The notes under the pieces: generated by a model
What the model was told of the DNA's origin: nothing
The model's input: the letters and a program-made list of their open reading frames with translations, nothing else
Databases searched by the model: none
Translations under genes and position numbers: made by a program
NCBI RefSeq assembly: GCF_018882335.1
Contig: NZ_JACVOS010000007.1
Span: forward strand, 78,906 to 142,905
Length of the DNA stretch: 64,000 nt
Direction of reading: 5' to 3'
Source: Polynucleobacter sp. AM-25C3
GTDB taxonomy: Bacteria; Pseudomonadota; Gammaproteobacteria; Burkholderiales; Burkholderiaceae
In this document: positions 52,887 through 60,697 of the stretch, piece after piece
Position numbering within the stretch: position 1 is the first letter of the stretch
Layout of the letters: each line of letters begins with the position of its first letter

Positions 52887-55307
52887 TTAGCCACACGCTC
52901 CGACGTAACCACAACTTGTGCAGTAATCACAGCCATCTTTTTTTATCACCGCATGAGCGCCACAGTCCGGACATTTTTTCCCAGCCATTAGGCCCCCGCC
53001 CGTGCTTTTTTGAGAATCAAGCTCACCAATCGTAAACTCCTCTGCAGCTTTAAATTCTGTAATTCCCCTTTTGGCTAGGATATTCTCAATAGCAAAAGCT
53101 ACAGCAGCCACTTCAGAGTCATGCCACATTGGGGCTACAGCACCATCTTGCTTTTTCTTCGTTCCTAATCGAACAGGCCCTCTATCCCAAGCAACCTTCC
53201 TCATATCGCTTAAAGCTCTAGCAAGAAAGCCTCCCCGCGCTGCAAGAGAGAGCATTCGCATACTCGAAGTAATCCACTGCTGAGACTCTCCACTTTGACC
53301 TACAGGCATAAAAAATTCAATTGCCCTCTCAACACTTGCTTTCTTGCCAGCAACCACCCCCTCAACAGTCAAAAAGGAAATAATTAAATACAGCGTTTTT
53401 TGCCCATCCTGAGTCCAGTAATTAATTTTCTCAGCCACCGCAGGTAATTCGCCATTAGGACGGCGATCCACCACTTTTTTTGACGGACTATTTCTCCAAT
53501 CCTCGCCATCTAGATCTGCGCTTAAGGGATTCTCGTTTGGACTAGGAGTTACCTGCAATACCGAACCCAAAATACTATTGGGTCGATAGGTGGCCATTCC
53601 CTTGAGCCTGGACTTCCATGCCGTTAGATATAGATCCTTAAATTTCTCATAAGGATAATCTGCCGGAACATTTACCGTTTTTGAAATGGCGGTATCAATA
53701 AATGGTTGAACTGCTTCCATCATCAAAATATGATCTTCAGCAGACATTTCTAAGGCAGTTACGAAATACTCTGGCAATACATTGACGTCTCCACCCAATT
53801 CCTTATACATCCTCCAAGCGTGATCCTCAACCGCATACTCTTTCGTTGAGCCATCAGCCTCTCTTTTCTTTCTGGTATATGTCCATGAGAAAGGAGGCTC
53901 AATTCCATTTGATGCATTATCTGCGAATGCAAGACTCACTGTTCCAGTAGGCGCTATCGACAACAGGTGGCTATTTCTCAAACCAAACTGCCGAATTTTT
54001 TTCTTCAAATCCTCACCAAGTCGACTCGCAAAATTTCCACCCGAAAGATATTGGTCGACATCCAAATCTGGAAATGACCCCTTCTCCTGAGCTAATGCAA
54101 TTGAAGCCTCGTAGGAAATATCGCGCAACTTTTCTGATATTTCCGCCGCCTTTAATCTCGCTGGAGCGCTGTTGTATGCCAGCTTAAGCATAATTAAGGC
54201 ATCCCCAAGACCGGTAAAGCCTACGCCAATACGTCGCTTTGAGTGGGCCTCTAATCCCTGCTCTTCAAGTGGCCAGTATGTTACATCCAAGACGTTATCA
54301 AGCATACGCACTTGAACCTTCACTACTTCAGAGAATTTAGCGAAATCGAAATAAGGTTCACCTGAAAAACCGAAAGGGTTAACGACAAATCTTGTGAGGA
54401 TGATCGGGCCTAAGTCACAACAACCATAGGGAGGCAGGGGCTGCTCACCACAAGGATTGGTCGCCTCAATCCTCTCGCAATAATACAAATTATTATCCTG
54501 ATTAATATTGTCGAGAAATAAAATTCCAGGCTCGGCAAAATCATATGCCGATTGCATAACCGCATCCCAAACATCTCTTGCTTTTACTTTCTTGTATACC
54601 CAGATTTGATCCGATTTTTGGTAAGCTCCATCCGCAATCAATAATTCACCAGGCTTTGCCTTGTGTACTAGCTCCATCTCCCCATCATTTTCAACCGATC
54701 GCATGAAATCATTTGAAACGCCAACGGAGACATTGAAGTTATTCCATCGACCCGGCGTTCTTTTTGCCGTAATGAAATCCAATATATCTGGGTGGTCTAT
54801 TCTCAATACGCCCATTTGAGCCCCCCGTCTTGATCCAGCGCTTTCTACTGTGGAGCAGGATTGATCAAATACATTGATGTAACTACAAGGGCCTGAAGCA
54901 ATTGAGGCGGTTCCTTTGACCTCGGAACCTTTTGGTCGAATTCTAGAAAAGTCATACCCAACCCCGCCGCCACGACGCATAGTTTCGGCAGCCTGCTTTA
55001 AAGCCTCATAAATACCAGGGCAACCATCCTCATCTAAGTCCTGAATACAATCTCCAACCGGCTGCACAAAGCAATTAATTAGAGTTGCCTTAATCCCAGT
55101 TCCCGCTGAGCTCATAATGCGACCGGCGCCAATGGCGCCTGCATTGAAATTCTCCAAGAATTTCTTCTCCACTTCTTCGCGTAGAGACGGCTCTTCTACT
55201 GAGGCGAGACTTTTTGCCACCCTTGCAAAAATAGTTTGCTCATCTTTTTCACCATTTTTTAAATACTTTTCAGCTAATACATCAAAACTAATTGGCTGCA
55301 TAACCAT
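52887..55307 (-). CDS. nrdJ: Adenosylcobalamin-dependent ribonucleotide reductase (class II)
   Basis: This 806-residue class II reductase makes deoxynucleotides without oxygen, using adenosylcobalamin as radical source. The active-site motif NPCGEQ carries N284, C286 and E288. VESAGSRRGAQMG is near residue 154 and APTGTVSLAFADNASNGIEP lies in the barrel. The C-terminus has two CxxC pairs (CPDCGAH, CDYCTSCGYVGACG) typical of the redox/zinc tail. The ATG at 55307 has GGAG 10 bases upstream and overlaps the preceding flavoprotein gene by 20 bp, so the two are coupled. It suits the anaerobic nitrate-respiration setting. Confidence 0.93.
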   Translation of the reverse strand: MVMQPISFDVLAEKYLKNGEKDEQTIFARVAKSLASVEEPSLREEVEKKFLENFNAGAIGAGRIMSSAGTGIKATLINCFVQPVGDCIQDLDEDGCPGIYEALKQAAETMRRGGGVGYDFSRIRPKGSEVKGTASIASGPCSYINVFDQSCSTVESAGSRRGAQMGVLRIDHPDILDFITAKRTPGRWNNFNVSVGVSNDFMRSVENDGEMELVHKAKPGELLIADGAYQKSDQIWVYKKVKARDVWDAVMQSAYDFAEPGILFLDNINQDNNLYYCERIEATNPCGEQPLPPYGCCDLGPIILTRFVVNPFGFSGEPYFDFAKFSEVVKVQVRMLDNVLDVTYWPLEEQGLEAHSKRRIGVGFTGLGDALIMLKLAYNSAPARLKAAEISEKLRDISYEASIALAQEKGSFPDLDVDQYLSGGNFASRLGEDLKKKIRQFGLRNSHLLSIAPTGTVSLAFADNASNGIEPPFSWTYTRKKREADGSTKEYAVEDHAWRMYKELGGDVNVLPEYFVTALEMSAEDHILMMEAVQPFIDTAISKTVNVPADYPYEKFKDLYLTAWKSRLKGMATYRPNSILGSVLQVTPSPNENPLSADLDGEDWRNSPSKKVVDRRPNGELPAVAEKINYWTQDGQKTLYLIISFLTVEGVVAGKKASVERAIEFFMPVGQSGESQQWITSSMRMLSLAARGGFLARALSDMRKVAWDRGPVRLGTKKKQDGAVAPMWHDSEVAAVAFAIENILAKRGITEFKAAEEFTIGELDSQKSTGGGLMAGKKCPDCGAHAVIKKDGCDYCTSCGYVGACG

Positions 55308-56520
55308 AATTTTCTGGCTCCACTTCTGACAATAATTGGGTAATTAATTCGATGACGGGGCGTATCTGATTGCCAAAAGGTAAGGCGCCGGCCCCTCGAA
55401 AAAACAACCCTTTCTGTACATTGCCAGTAAGGGCGCTCCCAAGGACCTTATCAATGCAAAATTGACCCCATGAACTATTACCATCACGCAAGCCGCAATC
55501 ATGAAGGCAATCAAAAATCATTGTGCAACGTGGTTTTTTGCGAGCCGTACCTTGCAGAATGCTCTCAACCTTTAGATACTTTCCAAGCCAGGGAGTTTTG
55601 ACTGCTCTAGCTGGAAGTCCAGCCACACTTAAAAACTCAACTAAATCCTTTTGTTTGGCATTAGCCAGCACATGTTTAAATGCCTCGTCAGCGTCGCTCT
55701 CACAAGTTACCGCAAAAGCAGTGCCTAACTGGACGCCAGATGCTCCAAGTGCCTGCAAGCGCTTAATGTCTTGTAAGGAAGAAACTCCGCCAGCTGCAAT
55801 TAGCGGAATCTGCCCTTCAATTCCGATGGATTTAAAAAAAGTAAGCACCTCAGGGATGACATTTTCAAAATCAAATTTTGGGTTGTGAATATCCCCCACG
55901 CTAGATGCCCCTACATGCCCTCCAGCCAATCTAGGATTCTCGATCACAATGGCATCAGGAAGACGCCCTTTCTTCATCCATTTTTTTACTAATAATTGAA
56001 CGCCTCTAGATTCTGACAGAATTGGAATCAAAATGGCATCCGGAAAATCTGCCGCTAGATCCGGTAAATCAAGCGGTAAGCCGGCACCCACTACGATGGC
56101 ATCAGCTCCATTCTCTAAGGAACACCTTACATAGGCGGCATACTCATTCACAGCCTTCATGACGTTTACTGCAATTAAACCAAATCCCTCAGAATCTACT
56201 TTAGCCTGGGTAATTTCCCGCCTTAATGCCTCAATGTTCGCTTTATTAATGACCTCTCGACTATCCGAACAAGGAGATAGGTGTTGGGTCTCTTGCATTA
56301 AGTCTGGATGCAAACGTCTCAAATCAATGGAGGAGATCGTTCCCATGCCTCCATTTTTTGCAACTGCGCCCGCAAGACGATGAGCTGATACCCCTACACC
56401 CATACCGCCTTGCACAATAGGAAGAATTGTCTTGCCTTTGATGACTAGCGGTGTAATCCCGCTCTTAGTTAGTAGATCTCCTGAAAAGGAAGGAATCATC
56501 ATATTCATTGGCATACCCAT
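55288..56520 (-). CDS. Nitronate monooxygenase-like flavoprotein
   Basis: This 410-residue FMN-dependent TIM-barrel protein belongs to the nitronate monooxygenase / 2-nitropropane dioxygenase family. LPIVQGGMGVGVSAHRLAGAVAKNGGMGTIS is near residue 32, AIVIENPRLAGGHVG near 192, and the phosphate-binding IPLIAAGGVSSLQDIKRLQALGASGVQLGTAF near 238. A Cys-containing C-terminal extension (FDCLHDCGLRDG) makes it longer than typical enzymes. The reaction is not certain from sequence. The operon with nnrS and nrdJ suggests a role in nitrogen-oxide or nitro-compound stress. Confidence 0.8.
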   Translation of the reverse strand: MGMPMNMMIPSFSGDLLTKSGITPLVIKGKTILPIVQGGMGVGVSAHRLAGAVAKNGGMGTISSIDLRRLHPDLMQETQHLSPCSDSREVINKANIEALRREITQAKVDSEGFGLIAVNVMKAVNEYAAYVRCSLENGADAIVVGAGLPLDLPDLAADFPDAILIPILSESRGVQLLVKKWMKKGRLPDAIVIENPRLAGGHVGASSVGDIHNPKFDFENVIPEVLTFFKSIGIEGQIPLIAAGGVSSLQDIKRLQALGASGVQLGTAFAVTCESDADEAFKHVLANAKQKDLVEFLSVAGLPARAVKTPWLGKYLKVESILQGTARKKPRCTMIFDCLHDCGLRDGNSSWGQFCIDKVLGSALTGNVQKGLFFRGAGALPFGNQIRPVIELITQLLSEVEPENYGYAAN

Positions 56521-56553
56521 ATAAGAGACTGCGCTATCAACTCAATAGCGCCA

Positions 56554-57708
56554 CTACCCTGGTTGCCCATCCAAGCGGGGCTTGGTAAGCCAAGGAAAGT
56601 ACTTGTAGATGTAAAGAATGAAAGCCAAACACCAGCAGATACCAGCTAACCCAATCGTAAAATGGAACCAAACGCCCACTGTTAAATGCGCAACCATCCA
56701 AATGACTGCTGTCACCTGCACCAATACATAACAGCTCACTTCTATTGCCCCTGCCTTAATCAGCCTGCCTGTATGCCCCATAGCCGTTCTGGTAATCATG
56801 CCAATAATTAAGCCGCCCGTAGCACCAATACCAAAAGCATGCAGAGCGATATACATGGAGACCAGCCCAAAAGATGAAAAGCCGAGGAGGATAAAACCTA
56901 AAGGAATCCAAAAATAGGCAGCGTGTAGGATCCATACGATTGGCTTGGATCGTGTAGCCAAAGGCTTCCAACCTAACAGCAAAATAAACTGTAATACGCC
57001 GGTCAGAATGCATATGAGAGCAGTAACAACGCTGACTGAAAAGAATATCCAAAGCAAAAAGGACGTCGCACTGAATGCCAGCACAACAGTTGCAAATGAT
57101 TTATTGCGAAACTGTTTTATTCCCACAATGGCATTCGCGGTAAAGCTTGGAATAACTCGACCACCAATCATGATTTCGATCATCACAATTAAGAATAACG
57201 ATGAGATCAAAGGAACATTGCTATCAATACCGATATGTCCATAAGCAGACATATAGAACAATCCATTCAGTATCCCCAAAACACTGAGAATAAGAGGCAG
57301 GAAAAGATTTCTCACCATACTTCTTTGTAATATCAACTTACCAATAATCATTGCGATGATCGGCAAAAACAGAATGTCAATAATCACAAAATACGAACTA
57401 AATAACGGACCAAGTCGTCCCGCAATCCAGAAAAATGCTAGCAGCATTAACGATCTGCCCTTAGGTGTCTCAAGCCCCGTCCATGATCTAACTGCAGTTA
57501 GGGAGAAGCCAGCTACAACTGTTGTTGCAAACCCAAAAATCATTTCATGAGCATGCCACTGAATTCCAGGAATCGAGCCAATCCCTCGAATGCCTGAACC
57601 ACTAAGCTCCATCAGCCATTCCAAAATAGCCGCTACAGACCAAAATGCCGCCAATAAATAAAATGGTCTAAAGCCTAGCGCAAAAAGAGGGATGGTCTTT
57701 TTTGTCAT
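56554..57708 (-). CDS. nnrS: NnrS family membrane protein
   Basis: This 384-residue membrane protein has about twelve hydrophobic segments and the NnrS features: LFALGFRPFYLLAAFW at the start, IPGIQWHAHEMIFGFATTVVAGFSLTAV near residue 47, and ALHAFGIGATGGLIIGMITRTAMGHTGR near 288. Conserved His residues are thought to bind heme and copper. NnrS proteins protect against nitric oxide and are usually regulated by NO-responsive CRP/FNR proteins. It is second in the PAS-nnrS-flavoprotein-nrdJ operon. Confidence 0.93.
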   Translation of the reverse strand: MTKKTIPLFALGFRPFYLLAAFWSVAAILEWLMELSGSGIRGIGSIPGIQWHAHEMIFGFATTVVAGFSLTAVRSWTGLETPKGRSLMLLAFFWIAGRLGPLFSSYFVIIDILFLPIIAMIIGKLILQRSMVRNLFLPLILSVLGILNGLFYMSAYGHIGIDSNVPLISSLFLIVMIEIMIGGRVIPSFTANAIVGIKQFRNKSFATVVLAFSATSFLLWIFFSVSVVTALICILTGVLQFILLLGWKPLATRSKPIVWILHAAYFWIPLGFILLGFSSFGLVSMYIALHAFGIGATGGLIIGMITRTAMGHTGRLIKAGAIEVSCYVLVQVTAVIWMVAHLTVGVWFHFTIGLAGICWCLAFILYIYKYFPWLTKPRLDGQPG

Positions 57709-57719
57709 ATCTACTTTAA

Positions 57720-58145
57720 TTAAGACTTCGCCTCTAATTCTGCAATGCGCTTTTTGAGTTCACGATCTGTCTGAAAGCGCTCTGTATCATCCCTAACAAT
57801 GGCTGCGATAGCACCTACATTGCCATCTTCATCCGTCAGCATTGCCACTGTGAAAGCAATTGATAAAGCTTTGCCTTCTTTGTGAAGGGCCGGTACGGTG
57901 AGCAAGGTAGAACCGTAGCGGGTCGTTCCCGTTTCCATGGATTTTTTATACCCATCCCAGTGCCGTAATCTAAAACGCTCTGGCGTAATGATGTCCAAAC
58001 TTTTACCTAGAGCTTCAACAGCTGAGTATCCGAAAATTCTTTCTGCAGATGCATTCCAAAAAACAATATCACCTTTGGCATCTGAAATAACAACACCATC
58101 ACCCATCGCGTTGGCTAACTGCTCAAAATCAACTTGGTATTTCAT
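57720..58145 (-). CDS. Stand-alone PAS domain protein
   Basis: This 141-residue protein is almost entirely one PAS domain (GVVISDAKGDIVFWNASAERIFGYSAVEALGKSL, then FTVAMLTDEDGNVGAIAAIVRDDTERFQTDRELKKRIAEL with a short coiled tail). There is no kinase, cyclase or DNA-binding output. A His in RLRHWDGYKKS falls where the heme ligand lies in FixL-type PAS domains, but that His is also common in PAS domains without heme. It is the first gene of the operon with nnrS, 11 bp away, so sensing of O2, NO or redox state is plausible. Confidence 0.82.
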   Translation of the reverse strand: MKYQVDFEQLANAMGDGVVISDAKGDIVFWNASAERIFGYSAVEALGKSLDIITPERFRLRHWDGYKKSMETGTTRYGSTLLTVPALHKEGKALSIAFTVAMLTDEDGNVGAIAAIVRDDTERFQTDRELKKRIAELEAKS

Positions 58146-58311
58146 ATTCAGACAAACTCCGTAAGCTAGGGATCAAAAGGTCTATTGTTTTTAGATTTTT
58201 GGATTCTCCACGTAACCATTGGTTATTGAAATAGCTCTATAGAACTATGCCCAACAATAAGGCCTCTTTAAACGCTTGAAATGCAGACTTCTTTTGCTAT
58301 AAATCAAATAC

Positions 58312-58325
58312 TTGGAGATAAACAA
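58312..58325. promoter_or_regulatory. Possible CRP/FNR-family (NnrR/Dnr-like) box
   Basis: TTGGAGATAAACAA keeps the outer TTG...CAA of the 14-bp FNR/Dnr consensus TTGATNNNNATCAA, with the inner positions degenerate. It lies in the divergent gap between the PAS-nnrS operon and the DUF3079 gene, about 170 bp from the former start and 26 bp from the latter. The match is weak. Confidence 0.25.
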
Positions 58326-58351
58326 GCGTTTAATTACAAATAAAAATTGAT

Positions 58352-58561
58352 ATGCTAAAAAAATTCCCCCTCAACCCACCACATCCAGAACGAGTATGTT
58401 GGGGATGCGAGAGATATTGCCCGTCGAATTCAATGGCATGTGGAAACGGGTCTGATAGAACACAGCACCCACATGAACTATTCGGGGATGGCTGGGAAAG
58501 TTGGGGGCTTGATGATCGAGATTCTTTTAATGATCTTAAAAATCAACATCTTCATTTTTAG
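58352..58561 (+). CDS. DUF3079 family protein
   Basis: This 69-residue protein matches DUF3079: MLKKFPLNPPHPERVCWGC, then ERYCPSNSMACGNGSDRTQHPHELFGDGWESW. Four cysteines (CWGC, YCP, ACG) and several His form a likely small metal- or cofactor-binding module. The family is widespread in Burkholderiales and its function is unknown. It is divergent from the PAS-nnrS operon. It is the last recognisably chromosomal gene before the mobile region. Confidence 0.85.
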   Translation: MLKKFPLNPPHPERVCWGCERYCPSNSMACGNGSDRTQHPHELFGDGWESWGLDDRDSFNDLKNQHLHF

Positions 58562-58724
58562 TGAACTAACTGGGAAGTGAGTATGAAGACAAAAGATTCA
58601 AATTTGATGGTCATCAGCGACCGCTTCTGGCCGATTAGGGACGTCCAAACCCCTAAGAACACCCCATCTTGAATGACTGATGTAGGGCAAGCAAGGGACT
58701 GAATCTTGCCTTAACCGAGATAGC

Positions 58725-59468
58725 TCAAAATACGCGGATTACCTCAATACCCTGAATTTTCTTAAGCGCATCTAAAAAACATTCTTGGCCAAACTCCCCC
58801 AAGCCTTCCTCAAAATAGTCTTTTAGTGAATCGGTATACATCTTAAGGAGTCGCTCAGAACGGCCTGATATTGTTGTTTTAATAAAAAAGTAAAAGAGCA
58901 GAGTTAGATATTCCCAAGTAATTTTTGGCAAGTTAGCTGCTTGTAGCCTCAGAAACTCATTTGGATTGACTGGGTGCTGAACATCTAGCTCAGGATTTCT
59001 TCCATAGCGCCAGCTTTCTATTTTTGGATGGGGATATCTCTCAATCCCATTCTCACTGAAAACATCATCAATACGTTTCAGGATTTCCTTCTCGCTGATG
59101 GTCTTAAGTTCGAATAATTCCCAGATTTTGGAGTTAAAAACAATGGCTGTACCTAGAAAATTAGGATGCTGATTAACAGCTTCAACAATTTCGGGAAGAT
59201 TTCTTTTTAAACCCCTTCCCTTGCCTCGTGGGTACATGCCCACTTTGTCTATTCGTTCAAAAATTTTTGCGGGCGGATTGTGAAAACAGTCTTCAGCATT
59301 CCTCCACACAAACATTTCATCTAATTTTGGATTTGTTATTTCTGCCAGGCCCTTAACTTCCTTACACCAAAGAATATTTCGTGCCTTTGCTAAAGGTTCA
59401 ATCTCTTGACCACCACGAGATTTCCCCGTTAATGCCTTATCGATTTCGGGAAGTTGAATGTCTTTCAT
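58725..59468 (-). CDS. Hypothetical protein next to a Tn7-like element
   Basis: This is a 247-residue protein that I do not recognise. The start at 59468 (MKDIQLPEIDKAL) has an AGGA ribosome binding site; a TTG nine codons upstream could extend it. Visible features are a Lys/Arg/Pro-rich GMYPRGKGRGLKRNLPEI, a central FNSKIWELFELKTISEKEILKRIDDV, and a C-terminal helical part with one hydrophobic stretch (TWEYLTLLFYFFI). It is probably soluble with no signal peptide. It is divergent from the small gene at 59529 and AT-rich like the transposon genes, so it may be cargo of, or a flank to, the element. Confidence 0.55.
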   Translation of the reverse strand: MKDIQLPEIDKALTGKSRGGQEIEPLAKARNILWCKEVKGLAEITNPKLDEMFVWRNAEDCFHNPPAKIFERIDKVGMYPRGKGRGLKRNLPEIVEAVNQHPNFLGTAIVFNSKIWELFELKTISEKEILKRIDDVFSENGIERYPHPKIESWRYGRNPELDVQHPVNPNEFLRLQAANLPKITWEYLTLLFYFFIKTTISGRSERLLKMYTDSLKDYFEEGLGEFGQECFLDALKKIQGIEVIRVF

Positions 59469-59528
59469 ATTCCTGTAGATTTTATTAAAACCCAATATGA
59501 AAATAGCAAAAATTTAGAAAATATTTAA

Positions 59529-59795
59529 ATGACCCCAATTGACTCCACCTTAAGCGGCAAACTGATACGGGAATATGGCCCCATGATTGGAGGACGCGAT
59601 CTTTACTCTGCCCTAGGATTCAAGTCCTACGGGGCATTTCGACTCGCCAAAGAACGTGGGGAGATACCAGTTGAGATATTTAAGATTCCAAAAAGACGGG
59701 ATTGGTACGCCTTAACTACCGACCTGGCCCAATGGCTTCTAAGCCTTACCCGCGCCGAAGATAACGGCTCGCACAATGAGGAGCTAGAAATGTAA
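59529..59795 (+). CDS. Small putative DNA-binding protein upstream of tnsA
   Basis: This 88-residue basic protein has the core GPMIGGRDLYSALGFKSYGAFRLAKERGEIPVEIFKIPKRRDWYALTTDLAQWLLSL. The layout (a helix-turn-helix-like segment followed by a beta hairpin and a final helix) recalls excisionase/MerR-like and plasmid-type small regulators in which a short N-terminal winged helix reads DNA. That assignment is by appearance only. It is in the same direction as tnsA but separated from it by a terminator, so it may regulate the transposon or assist excision. Confidence 0.55.
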   Translation: MTPIDSTLSGKLIREYGPMIGGRDLYSALGFKSYGAFRLAKERGEIPVEIFKIPKRRDWYALTTDLAQWLLSLTRAEDNGSHNEELEM

Positions 59796-59838
59796 AAAGT
59801 CAGAATTAACCTAAAGGTCAACCCTGACTTTTTTTTGA
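59794..59838 (+). terminator. Rho-independent terminator after the 88-residue gene
   Basis: AAAAAGTCAG (59794-59803) pairs with CTGACTTTTT (59824-59833). An inner TTAACC/GGTCAA pairing (one mismatch) gives one long hairpin, followed by a run of T. It starts within the stop codon of the small gene and insulates tnsA, which therefore needs its own promoter between 59839 and 59982. Confidence 0.75.
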
Positions 59839-59905
59839 TGCTTGGATTTGCTGCTGTTCGAACTGACAGTATCCCCAAACCCCAAAACAAAGTCAATTTT
59901 TTTGA

Positions 59906-59919
59906 AGCTCATTTGAGCT
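59906..59919. promoter_or_regulatory. Perfect dyad upstream of tnsA, candidate operator
   Basis: AGCTCA-TT-TGAGCT is a perfect inverted repeat 64 bp before the tnsA start, in the gap that must hold the tns promoter. CTGACA also occurs twice, 55 bp apart (59863 and 59918), which could reflect repeated transposase-binding sites. Neither matches a known consensus. Confidence 0.3.
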
Positions 59920-59982
59920 GACACGGGAGAAATGCATTCAATTGATGCCTTTTGACGGTTCAGACGAATCACTGGAGATGCA

Positions 59983-60696
59983 ATGCAGCAACACTTACCT
60001 AGATCAACCGAAGAAAATTTGGTATTAAAAACATTATGTCGAAAGTTTAATAATGGGGCGTTAATAATTCATGAAAACCCCATTCGACAAGTAGGCGGCA
60101 AGAAAAATGCCCCGCACTTAAAAACTACTGCCTACCATTTTGATGCTCTTGATGTTGACTGGATAAACACAGAGTCAAGTTATGAGGCTGATTTTGTATT
60201 GGTAACCGCCCTTGATCCTAATGTATCTGCCATATACCACCAGAGAGCGACCCTAACGCTTTCAAATGGAGCAACCTACACTCCCGATTTTTTAGTCATT
60301 AAGAATGGTCGGCCAACAATAGTAGAGATAAAACCGCACAAATTTACTCTCAAAGCACCTTGGCCACAATTATTTGAGCAAGCCCAATCTATTTGTGAAG
60401 CCCTAAACGTTACCTTTGAAGTTCAAACAGAACTGCAATTTCGCGTAGGAAATTTGCATAAAAGAGCCGAATACATTGCATTTTGTGCTCGTCTTGAATT
60501 CAATTCAGAAGATATTTTATTGGCTATTGAGGAAATATCTAAATACACAGATGGAATGACCTTTGATTTTTTCATGAGAATTACAGGCCTTCCAAAAATA
60601 TTAATCTTAAAGCTCGTAGCAAGCCGTCACTTGCGCCTTAATGATGCGCTTGAGTATGAAGATGGCTCGATGATTTATTCGTCAGCAGCTTACTGA
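59983..60696 (+). CDS. tnsA: TnsA-like transposon endonuclease
   Basis: This 237-residue restriction-enzyme-fold endonuclease would cut the 5' strands at the transposon ends so that the element moves by cut-and-paste. Catalytic residues are E68 in SSYEADFVL, D102 in TYTPDFLVI, and E115/K117 in TIVEIKPHKF, matching the TnsA E...D...ExK pattern. The C-terminal part is helical, as in TnsA, and would contact TnsC. The start is supported by GGAG 8 bases upstream. It is followed by tnsB with one base between stop and start. Confidence 0.88.
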   Translation: MQQHLPRSTEENLVLKTLCRKFNNGALIIHENPIRQVGGKKNAPHLKTTAYHFDALDVDWINTESSYEADFVLVTALDPNVSAIYHQRATLTLSNGATYTPDFLVIKNGRPTIVEIKPHKFTLKAPWPQLFEQAQSICEALNVTFEVQTELQFRVGNLHKRAEYIAFCARLEFNSEDILLAIEEISKYTDGMTFDFFMRITGLPKILILKLVASRHLRLNDALEYEDGSMIYSSAAY

Positions 60697-60697
60697 C

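Noticed and set aside
58687..58711. GGCAAG...CTTGCC hairpin after the 247-residue minus-strand gene
   Set aside because: Short stem, large loop and no T-run on the minus strand, so it is not a convincing terminator or transposon end.
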